A model generated the notes under the pieces. The model did not search any database and was not told where the DNA came from. It worked only from the letters and a program-made list of their open reading frames with translations. Below, in pieces: positions 35,848 through 43,912 of a stretch of 64,000 bases of DNA (within the stretch, counting starts at the first letter, position 1; the number at the start of each line of letters is the position of its first letter). The translations under genes were made by a program, and so were the position numbers. Origin of the DNA: Pantoea sp050157905 (lineage in GTDB: Bacteria > Pseudomonadota > Gammaproteobacteria > Enterobacterales > Enterobacteriaceae); contig NZ_JBKIWZ010000001.1 in NCBI RefSeq assembly GCF_050157905.1, positions 1,426,001-1,490,000 on the forward strand, in the 5' to 3' direction.

Positions 35848-36857
35848 ACTAACTCCTCCACCGGCTTAAAGCAGGCGCGCAGGCGGCCATCGCCAAAAGG
35901 TTCAAGCGGCGGTGCCTGGGTGCAGATATCCATCGCGTGTGGACAACGCGGCTGGAACGGGCAACCCTGCGGCAGACGCAGCAGATTGGGCGGATTACCC
36001 GGGATGGTGGTCAGGCTCTCGCCTTCCGCATCCAGACGCGGCACGGCGTTAAGCAGGCCGATTGAGTAAGGATGGGCAGGCTGATAGAAGACGTCACGGG
36101 CCCGGCCATATTCCATGGTCCGGCCTGCATACATCACCAGCACTTTATCGCAGATCCCTGCCACCACGCCAAGATCGTGGGTGATCATAATGATGGCCGT
36201 GTTGAACTCCCGCTTCAGCTCATTAAGCAGCGTCATTATCTGCGCCTGCACCGTGACATCCAGGGCCGTCGTCGGCTCATCCGCGATCAGCAGTTTAGGA
36301 CGACAGAGCAGCGCCATGGCGATCATGACGCGCTGGCGCATTCCGCCGGAAAACTCATGCGGATACATCTTCATCCGCTTGCGCGCTTCCGGCATTTTTA
36401 CCGCATCCAGCATCCGCACCGACTCTTCAAACGCCTGCGCGTTGTTCATGCCTTTATGCAACTTCAGCACCTCCATCAGTTGCTCACCTACCCGCATATA
36501 GGGGTTCAGTGACGTCATGGGGTCCTGAAAAATCATCGCAATCTGTTCGGCGCGCAGCTTATTCAGCTGGTTTTCCGGCAGATTCAGAATCTCTTTGCCA
36601 TTAAAAATCGCTGATCCGCCGATGCGGCCATTTTTGGCCAGCAGTCCCATCAGGGCAAACGCGGTCTGCGACTTGCCGGATCCGGATTCACCGACAATTC
36701 CCAGCGTCTCACCGGCACGCAATGAGAAGTTCAGATCGTTAACGGCGGTGACATCCCCGTCGTGTGTGCCAAAGGTCACGCGCAGATCTTTGACGGTCAG
36801 TAGCTGTTCGCTTCCCGCGCGGGCCGCCATCGCTGGCTGAAATTCATGAATGGTCAT
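35844..36857 (-). CDS. oppD: Oligopeptide ABC transporter ATPase OppD
   Basis: 337 residues (E. coli 337). Walker A GESGSGKSQ, signature EFSGGMRQRVMIA, Walker B LLIADEPTTALDV, and C-terminal [4Fe-4S]/Cys cluster CPFQPRCPHAMDICT. Works as a heterodimer with OppF on the OppBC channel. Confidence 0.96.
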   Translation of the reverse strand: MTIHEFQPAMAARAGSEQLLTVKDLRVTFGTHDGDVTAVNDLNFSLRAGETLGIVGESGSGKSQTAFALMGLLAKNGRIGGSAIFNGKEILNLPENQLNKLRAEQIAMIFQDPMTSLNPYMRVGEQLMEVLKLHKGMNNAQAFEESVRMLDAVKMPEARKRMKMYPHEFSGGMRQRVMIAMALLCRPKLLIADEPTTALDVTVQAQIMTLLNELKREFNTAIIMITHDLGVVAGICDKVLVMYAGRTMEYGRARDVFYQPAHPYSIGLLNAVPRLDAEGESLTTIPGNPPNLLRLPQGCPFQPRCPHAMDICTQAPPLEPFGDGRLRACFKPVEELV

Positions 36858-36868
36858 CGGGAAACTCC

Positions 36869-37777
36869 TTAACGATCTTTCGGGTCGAGGGCATCACGCA
36901 GGCCATCGCCGATAAAGTTGAAACAGAACAGCGTGACCACCAGGAACGCCGCCGGATAGAGCAGCAGCCACGGCGAAACTTCCATGGAGTTGGCACCGTC
37001 GCTGAGCAGTGCGCCCCAGCTACTCAGCGGCTCCTGCGTTCCCAGGCCCAGGAAGCTCAGGAAAGATTCGAACAGGATCATGCTCGGCACCAGCAGCGAG
37101 GCGTAAACCACCACCACGCCCAGTACGTTCGGTACGATATGGCGCACGACAATCTTCCAGGTTGATACGCCGCCTACGTGGGCCGCTTCGATAAACTCTT
37201 TGCGCTTCAGGCTGAGTGTCTGGCCGCGCACGATACGCGCCATATCCAGCCAGGAGACCATGCCGATCGCGGCAAAAATCAGCAGAATGTTGCGGCCAAA
37301 GAAGGTCACCAGCAGGATCACGAAGAACATAAACGGGAAGGAGTTCAGAATTTCCAGAATTCGCATCATCACTGAGTCGATTTTGCCGCCCAGATAGCCA
37401 GCAATCGAGCCGTAGAGCGTGCCGACAATCACTGCGATCAGCGCAGAGGCGACGCCCACCATCAGGGAAATGCGGCCGCCAATCGCCACACGCACCAGCA
37501 GGTCACGTCCCGACGAATCGGTGCCGAACCAGTGGCCCGAGGTAGTATCCGGCGGTGAGGACATCATCGCCCAGTCGGTGTCGTCATAGGTGAACTGTGC
37601 CAGCATCGGCGCGAAAATGACAAACAGCGTAATTAACAGCAGTACCAGCAGGCTGACCAGGGCTGCGCGGTTATGAATAAAGCGACGACGCGCATCCTGC
37701 CAGAGGCTCCGCCCTTCGACTTCCAGCTTCTCACTGAACGCATCAAGAGCTTCGCTGTTTTTCTTACTTAACATCAT
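36869..37777 (-). CDS. oppC: Oligopeptide permease OppC
   Basis: 302 residues, six transmembrane helices after an N-terminal cytoplasmic extension, with an EAA loop around FIEAAHVGGVSTWKIVVRHIVPN that docks OppD/F. Inner-membrane component of oligopeptide uptake. Confidence 0.95.
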   Translation of the reverse strand: MMLSKKNSEALDAFSEKLEVEGRSLWQDARRRFIHNRAALVSLLVLLLITLFVIFAPMLAQFTYDDTDWAMMSSPPDTTSGHWFGTDSSGRDLLVRVAIGGRISLMVGVASALIAVIVGTLYGSIAGYLGGKIDSVMMRILEILNSFPFMFFVILLVTFFGRNILLIFAAIGMVSWLDMARIVRGQTLSLKRKEFIEAAHVGGVSTWKIVVRHIVPNVLGVVVVYASLLVPSMILFESFLSFLGLGTQEPLSSWGALLSDGANSMEVSPWLLLYPAAFLVVTLFCFNFIGDGLRDALDPKDR

Positions 37778-37791
37778 GGCGAACTCCGCAG

Positions 37792-38712
37792 TCAGTAACG
37801 AATTTTCGGATCGATAACGGCATAAAGCACGTCAACAATCGCATTAAAAACAATGGTCAGCAGACCGACCAGAATGGTCAGGCTCATCACCAGTGAGTAG
37901 TCACGGTTCAGCGCGCCGTTCACAAACAGCTGGCCGATACCCGGCAGACCATAGATCGATTCAATCACCATTGAGCCGGTGATGATGCCGACAAACGCCG
38001 GGCCCATATAGGAGATCACGGGCAGCAGGGCCGGTTTCAGCGCATGGCGCAGCACGATGCGACGCAGCGGTAAGCCTTTTGCCCGTGCGGTGCGGATAAA
38101 GTTTGAGTGCATCACTTCAATCATCGATCCACGGGTAATACGGGCGATACTGGCGATATAGGCCAGTGACAGGGCCACCATCGGCAGCAGCATGTAGTTC
38201 CACTGCCCGCCATTCCAGCCACCGCCCGGCAGCCACTTCAGGCTGATAGCGAACAGCAGGACCAGCAACGGCGCGACCACAAAACTGGGTATCACCACGC
38301 CGGTCATGGCCACCCCCATCACCGCGAAGTCCCACAGTGTGTTCTGTTTAAGCGCGGCGATCACGCCAGCCGTCACCCCCAGTACCACCGCGAGCAGGAA
38401 CGCGGCCAGCCCGAGTTTGGCCGAGACCGGGAAGGCATGCGCCACCAGATAGTTGACCGAATAGTCTTTGTATTTAAACGACGGGCCGAAATCACCGTGT
38501 GCCAGCTGCACCAGGTAATCGACATACTGCTTACCGATCGGATCGTTGAGGTGATATTTCGCCTCGATATTTGCCATCACTTCCGGGGCCAGCGTACGCT
38601 CGCCGGTAAAAGGGCTGCCAGGCGCCAGGCGCATCATAAAGAAGGAGATGGTAATCAGAACGAACAGCGTCGGTAGCGCTTCAAGCAAGCGACGCAGGAT
38701 GAATTTTAACAT
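37792..38712 (-). CDS. oppB: Oligopeptide permease OppB
   Basis: 306 residues, same as E. coli. Begins MLKFILRRLLEALPTLFVLI; the EAA loop is FIRTARAKGLPLRRIVLRHALK. Partner of OppC. Confidence 0.96.
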   Translation of the reverse strand: MLKFILRRLLEALPTLFVLITISFFMMRLAPGSPFTGERTLAPEVMANIEAKYHLNDPIGKQYVDYLVQLAHGDFGPSFKYKDYSVNYLVAHAFPVSAKLGLAAFLLAVVLGVTAGVIAALKQNTLWDFAVMGVAMTGVVIPSFVVAPLLVLLFAISLKWLPGGGWNGGQWNYMLLPMVALSLAYIASIARITRGSMIEVMHSNFIRTARAKGLPLRRIVLRHALKPALLPVISYMGPAFVGIITGSMVIESIYGLPGIGQLFVNGALNRDYSLVMSLTILVGLLTIVFNAIVDVLYAVIDPKIRY

Positions 38713-38758
38713 TGCCGTACCTACCAGGCTGTTGCTTCACAACATAAAAATAGTAAAA

Positions 38759-38779
38759 GGCGGCGCCAGACGCGCCGCC
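38759..38779 (-). promoter_or_regulatory. Intercistronic hairpin oppA/oppB
   Basis: GGCGGCGC (38759-38766) pairs with GCGCCGCC (38772-38779); on the minus strand it precedes TTTTAC. Such a hairpin can partly terminate and protect oppA mRNA so that the binding protein is made in excess over the permease. Confidence 0.7.
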
Positions 38780-38801
38780 ACTGCTGATAGCCTGAATGCT
38801 A

Positions 38802-40443
38802 TTAGTGTTTAATGATGTAAAAGTCTTTAGACAAGGTTTTGTCCAGTGGATCTTTACCGGTATAACCCCCCACGTACGGTTTCACCAGACGCGTGTTCAC
38901 GTAGTAGTAAACCGGGACGATGGTGCTGTCTTTATCCAGGATCTGCTCCGCTTTCTGATAATCCACTGCGCGGCCTTTCTCGTCCGAGGCCTTGATCGCG
39001 TCACGCACCACTTTATCGAACTCATCGCTCTTATAATGCGCGGTGTTACTGCTGCTGTTGGACAGCATGGTGTTCAGGAATGAAGTCGGTTCGTTGTAGT
39101 CCGCGCACCAGGCCGCACGTGACACATCGAAATTACCCTGATGACGGGTATCCAGGAAGGTTTTCCACTCCTGGTTTTCCAGTTTGATGTTCACGCCGAT
39201 GTTTTTCTTCCAGATCGACGAGGCGGCAATCGCCAGCTTCTTGTGCAGATCGGAGGTGTTATACAGCAGGTTAAAGGTCAGCGGTTTGTCGGCGGTGTAA
39301 CCCGCTTCAGCCAGCAGCTTTTTGGCCTCGGCGTTACGTTTGTCCTGTGACCATTTGAACCAGTCCGGCGGCAGAATATCCATGCCGTCAGTCGCTGGCG
39401 GCGTGTAGCTGTAAGCCGGTTTCTGGCCCTGCGCCAGGACCTTATTCACCATAATGTCACGATCCAGACCCAGCTTCAGGGCCGCGCGCACACGAGGATC
39501 GGTGAATGGCGCTTTCTGGTTGTTAATTTCGTAGTAGTAGGTGCAGAGGTATGGATCGACGTGCAGCTCTTTACCATTGTCACGCTGCAGTTTTTTAAAC
39601 AGCTCAATTGGCAGATTGTTATAGGTCATGTCGCTGCCGTTCTCAGAGAAGTAACGGTTAACGTCACTGACTTCAGAGCTGATTGGCAGGTAGGTAACTT
39701 TGTTCAGCACGGTGTGTTCGTTGTCCCAGTAGTTCGGGTTACGCACCAGGGTAATGCGCTCGTTAATCACGTGCGCATCCAGCTTAAAGGCGCCGTTGCC
39801 GACCCAGTTCTGCGGCTGTGTCCACTGATCGCCAAACTTCTCGATCGCCGGTTTATAAACCGGAGACATCACGGAGTTGATCAGCAGCTTGTCAAAGTAT
39901 GGCACCGGCTCGCTCAGGGTGACTTCCAGCGTGTGGTCATCAAGGGCTTTTACGCCCAGATCGGTAATCGGTTTTTTCCCGGCGATGATGTCGTCAACGT
40001 TCAGAATATGACCATATTGCGGATAGCTGGCGTACGGTGAAGCCGTTTTCAGGATCGACAAGACGCTCCCAGCTATAGACGAAGTCCTGCGCGGTAACCG
40101 GCTCGCCATTAGACCATTTGGCATTTTTACGTAAGTGGAATGTCCACACTTTGAAATCTTTGTTTTCGTAACTTTCCGCTACGCCCGGGATCGGTTTACC
40201 GTTGCTGTCATTGACCAGCAGACCTTCGTAAAGGTCGCGCGCCACGTTGTCTTCCGGCACGCCTTCAATTTTGTGTGGATCAAGCGACTGGACTTCATCG
40301 CCATTACCGCGAACCAGCTCCTGTTTTGCGGCCAGCTCAACGCCCGCAGGCACGGTTGCTGCGAAAGCCGCATTCCCTGCCAGGGCACTTACTGCGGCGA
40401 AAACGCCCGCTGCAATCAGGCTTTTTTTCGTGATGTTGTTCAT
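38802..40443 (-). pseudogene. oppA: OppA oligopeptide-binding protein, one-base frameshift
   Basis: Periplasmic binding protein of the Opp system. The first 149-codon frame starts MNNITKKSLIAAG with signal peptide ending AAFA-ATVPAG; it leaves OppA homology after RLVDP. The remaining 400 or so residues continue in another frame from KTASPYASYPQYG to the end. An additional A on the + strand at 40051 explains it: the neighbouring paralogue has CGTTTTCGGATCG at the same codons, here CGTTTTCAGGATCG. Corrected length is about 546 residues, as expected. Either inactivated, with its paralogue as backup, or a sequencing/assembly error. Confidence 0.9.
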
Positions 40444-40596
40444 TGTTACACTCCAGTTTTATTATCGTCACCGCAGCGATGCTCTGCCACGGCGTCCCCC
40501 GTCTCCGGGCTCCCTGGCCTGCACCAGGGAGATTGACCCCAAAAAATGGTCTTTATGCGGATGCGTTTCTGACTGTCTCGCCGGATGGTGATCAGA

Positions 40597-42231
40597 TCAG
40601 TGTTGTTTAATGAAGTAGTACTTCAGGTCTGTCATGTCCTGCGGGTCTTTGCCCGTAAAACCACCCACCCAGGGCTTTACCAGGCGCACACTTACGCGGT
40701 AGTAAACTGGCACAATGGGTGAGTCTTTGTCGAGTTGTGTTTCAGCCTGCTGATACAGCTCAGCACGTGCGGCTTCACTGCCCGCCGTCAGCGTCTCCGA
40801 CATCAGGCGATCGAAGCTCGCGCTACTGTAAAACGCTGTATTAATCGAGGCGTTGCTGATCAGCATATTCAGGAAGGTCGAAGGCTCGTTATAGTCGGCA
40901 CACCAGGTGGCACGCACTACGTCAAACTGCGCCTGATGCCGGGTTTCCAGCATCGTCTTCCACTCCTGGTTCTGTAGCGTCACTTTAGCGCCCAGATTTT
41001 TCTGCCACATCGATGCGGCCGCAATCGCCTGGCGTTTATTCTGATCGGAGGTGTTATAGAGCAGCGTAAAGCTCAGTGGGTGGGCGGCATTGAATCCCGC
41101 CTCGGCCAGCAACTTTTTCGCCGCCTCGTTACGCTGCGCCTGCGTCCAGCCGAACCAGGCGGGCGGCGTCAGCCGGATACCGGCGGTAAACGGTGGCGTA
41201 AGGCTATAGGCGGGAATCTGTCCCTGGGCCATGATCTTATTGGCGATGACGTCGCGATCCAGCGTCATCTTCAGCGCGCTGCGCACCCGCGCATCAGTAA
41301 ATGGTGGCTTTTTGTTATTGATTTCGTAGTAGAAGGTGCAGAGCAACGGGCTGACTTTCACTTCATCACCCAGCTCTTTGCGCAGTTTGCCAAACATTTC
41401 AGGCGGCACTGCACTGTTGGTGATATCCGTTCCGCCGCTGCGGTAGCGGTTAATATCGCTGTTTTCCGAGGCGATCGGCAGGAATGTCCCCTGCTCAATC
41501 ACCGTATGCGCATTATCCCAGTAGTATGGATTACGCTTTACAACGATTTTTTCGTTCACTACCCAGTCGCCCAGCACGTAGGCGCCGTTACCGATATAGT
41601 GATCCGGGCGCGTCCAGGCCTCCCCCCACTGCTTAATGGCGGGTGCATAGACCGGCTTCATCGCCGTGTGCGCTAACATTGCCACCAGATAAGGCACCGG
41701 CTCGCTCAGGGTAATCTGCAGCCGATGGGCATCCAGCGCCTTAACGCCCAGCTTTTCGGATGACGCTTTGCCTGTCAGAATGGCATCGATATTAGCGAAG
41801 TGAGCGGCCTGCAGGTAGCTGGCGTAAGGTGACGCCGTTTTCGGATCGACCAGGCGCCGCCAGCTGTAGACGAAATCGTCGGCGGTGACAGGCTGACCAT
41901 TGCTCCATTTCGCATCATCGCGCAGATGGAAAATCCAGACGTCAGGCTGCGGGTTCTCCCAGCTTTTGGCCACGCCAGGCACGACCTCACCGCGGTTATC
42001 GGTATTTACCAGCCCATCCAGCAGATTGTGAATGATATTGGACTCCGGCACGCCTTCGGTTTTGTGCGGGTCGAGGGAGGAAACTTCACTGCCGTTATTG
42101 ATAACAATTTCCTGGCGGGCTGCCAGAGCGGTCCCCGGCGGAACCGTCGCAGCATAAGCCGGCGAAATGGCCATCAATAAAATACCTGCGGCGACTGAAC
42201 GCTGTTGCTGCAATCTCTTCATCCCACTCAT
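40597..42231 (-). CDS. Second OppA-type oligopeptide-binding protein
   Basis: 544 residues from MSGMKRLQQQ; starts at 42243 (TTG) or 42210 (MKRLQQQ) remain possible as no start has a well-placed ribosome site. Signal peptide ends AYA-ATVPPG. Highly similar throughout to the neighbouring oppA, with conserved VDPKTASPYASYLQA, ALKMTLDRDV and WCADYNEP segments. Tandem oppA copies usually differ in peptide preference (inference). Intact, unlike its neighbour. Confidence 0.92.
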   Translation of the reverse strand: MSGMKRLQQQRSVAAGILLMAISPAYAATVPPGTALAARQEIVINNGSEVSSLDPHKTEGVPESNIIHNLLDGLVNTDNRGEVVPGVAKSWENPQPDVWIFHLRDDAKWSNGQPVTADDFVYSWRRLVDPKTASPYASYLQAAHFANIDAILTGKASSEKLGVKALDAHRLQITLSEPVPYLVAMLAHTAMKPVYAPAIKQWGEAWTRPDHYIGNGAYVLGDWVVNEKIVVKRNPYYWDNAHTVIEQGTFLPIASENSDINRYRSGGTDITNSAVPPEMFGKLRKELGDEVKVSPLLCTFYYEINNKKPPFTDARVRSALKMTLDRDVIANKIMAQGQIPAYSLTPPFTAGIRLTPPAWFGWTQAQRNEAAKKLLAEAGFNAAHPLSFTLLYNTSDQNKRQAIAAASMWQKNLGAKVTLQNQEWKTMLETRHQAQFDVVRATWCADYNEPSTFLNMLISNASINTAFYSSASFDRLMSETLTAGSEAARAELYQQAETQLDKDSPIVPVYYRVSVRLVKPWVGGFTGKDPQDMTDLKYYFIKQH

Positions 42232-42243
42232 GCGAAACGCCAA

Positions 42244-42803
42244 CCCTTAATGAAGTATCCCGACAGGCTTAAGCAAAAAGCGTTCTCACTTTGGGCTTTC
42301 GGTGAAAAAAATTTACACTGGGCCAAAAATTATCAGAAGCTGTTACAGGGTGCCAAAGCAAAATAGCTAAAATGTTAACTAATTCTCTTTTATCATGAGA
42401 AACGCAGCAGCGGAAGTGTTAATTTTTGCCCTGAAAATACACTATCTTTATGATTTATATATATTTTAATCAAAAAAAGTTTAAAGCAAGGGGGGAATAA
42501 AAAAAATGCTTCTGGTGTGGCACTTATCGGGAAATCAGTCGCTTTGTTACGATGAAATCGAGCGCACTGAGTAAATCCTGGCGGTTTATGAGGTAGCGGT
42601 AAGCTTCTGTAGCAGAAAATGATGTGAAAATATTGACATTCTTTTGCAGAAAAAAGTCTGTGATCTGATGCGCAGTAATGAAATTTATAATTCCCTGATT
42701 GCGTTAAGCTTCATGAATGAATGCATTATTATGGTGCAATAAAACCTGCCATTGCACCATAAAGGTTCAGCTATTCATTTCATTGCCTGAAATAAGTGCC
42801 CTG
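42244..42803. other. AT-rich intergenic region oppA2/ychE
   Basis: 560 bases with no clear gene. Holds the oppA2 promoter. A tiny ORF (42506-42574, 22 codons) has a strong GGGGGG-type ribosome site. A perfect 12-base inverted repeat TTATGGTGCAAT / ATTGCACCATAA lies at 42729-42762 with a 10-base loop. Confidence 0.5.
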
Positions 42804-43451
42804 TCAGTTGAGCAGACCGGGGAAAATAGCCTTCATGCCTGTAACAACAAACTCGATGCCCAGCGCCATTAGCAACAGGCCCATAATACGGGTGATGACG
42901 TTAATCCCGGTCTGACCCAGGATGCGGACCATGAGTGGCGCGGCCCGGAACAGCAGCCAGCAGCAGAAGGCAAAGATGGCAATGGCCAGCGTAAAGCCCA
43001 GCAGGTTAATCCAGCTGTGGTAGCGAGTACTCCAGACAATAGTCGAGCTAATCGCCCCCGGCCCCGCCATCAGCGGTAGCGCCAGCGGTACAACACCCAC
43101 ACTTTCGCGGATGGCCGTCTCTGACTTCTCCTGTTTATTCTGCTTATCTTCACCCAATTTGCCGCTGATCATGGACATCGCAATGGTGACAACCAGAATC
43201 CCGCCTGCAATACGGAAAGAATCAATTGAGATGCCGAACACCCGCAATATGGCATCGCCTAAAAAGAGTGACGTCCAGAGGATAATCGCCACCGCAAGAT
43301 TGGCGGTGAGATTGGTTTTATTACGCTCAGCCACGCCCTGATAACGGGTCATGCTGATAAACACCGGAATAATGCCCACCGGATTGACCAGCGCAAAGAG
43401 CCCGACAAAAAATTTTATATAACCTGAAAGATCTAACAGCGCAGGATTCAC
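42804..43451 (-). CDS. ychE: YchE, MarC-family membrane protein
   Basis: 215 residues from a GTG at 43449-43451 with GGAG seven bases upstream, matching E. coli length; an earlier GTG at 43469 would add six residues. Six transmembrane helices with NPVGIIPVFISMT and PLMAGPGAISSTIVW. Family function unknown. Divergent from adhE. Confidence 0.93.
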   Translation of the reverse strand: MNPALLDLSGYIKFFVGLFALVNPVGIIPVFISMTRYQGVAERNKTNLTANLAVAIILWTSLFLGDAILRVFGISIDSFRIAGGILVVTIAMSMISGKLGEDKQNKQEKSETAIRESVGVVPLALPLMAGPGAISSTIVWSTRYHSWINLLGFTLAIAIFAFCCWLLFRAAPLMVRILGQTGINVITRIMGLLLMALGIEFVVTGMKAIFPGLLN

Positions 43452-43687
43452 GACTTTACTCCGTACCACAGGGGAAAAACGCGCCTAATGTATGTGAAAA
43501 CGGACACAGACACCAGATGCGGGCTCGGCAATTTATGCTATTGAACTTTGGCACATTTAGCACTTTACGCCAGCGGTCATACAAGGGATGGCGATAGCCG
43601 CTGCCGCACCCTGCTGCTTCAGGTACAAAAATTTTAACAAACCAGACAAGGTAATCCGTAGCTGAATGGTGTCAGCTTACGATTGAA

Positions 43688-43701
43688 TTGATCTGCATCA
43701 A
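43688..43701. promoter_or_regulatory. FNR-type box upstream of adhE
   Basis: TTGAT-CTGC-ATCAA, a perfect FNR consensus dyad, 211 bases upstream of the adhE start and about 236 bases from ychE. Fits anaerobic induction of adhE. Confidence 0.7.
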
Positions 43702-43912
43702 AATTGCCCTACCCCAAACCAGGTAATCTTTTTGCAACGGAAGCAGTAGCGGCAGTGCAGTAAATCATCTCTGTCGCAACAGAAGACTTATTCAGTAAGC
43801 AGTTGAAAATCCTGATTTTACATGCCTGAGCAGTGGTATTAAAGCCGTGTTGCGCTACCCGGGTATAGAGGAGAGTTTACTAAAAAAGTTTAACTTCCTT
43901 CAGGAGAACACC

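Noticed and set aside
42729..42762. Possible NtrC enhancer (TGGTGCA/TGCACCA)
   Set aside because: Half sites are in the opposite orientation and spacing to the NtrC consensus.
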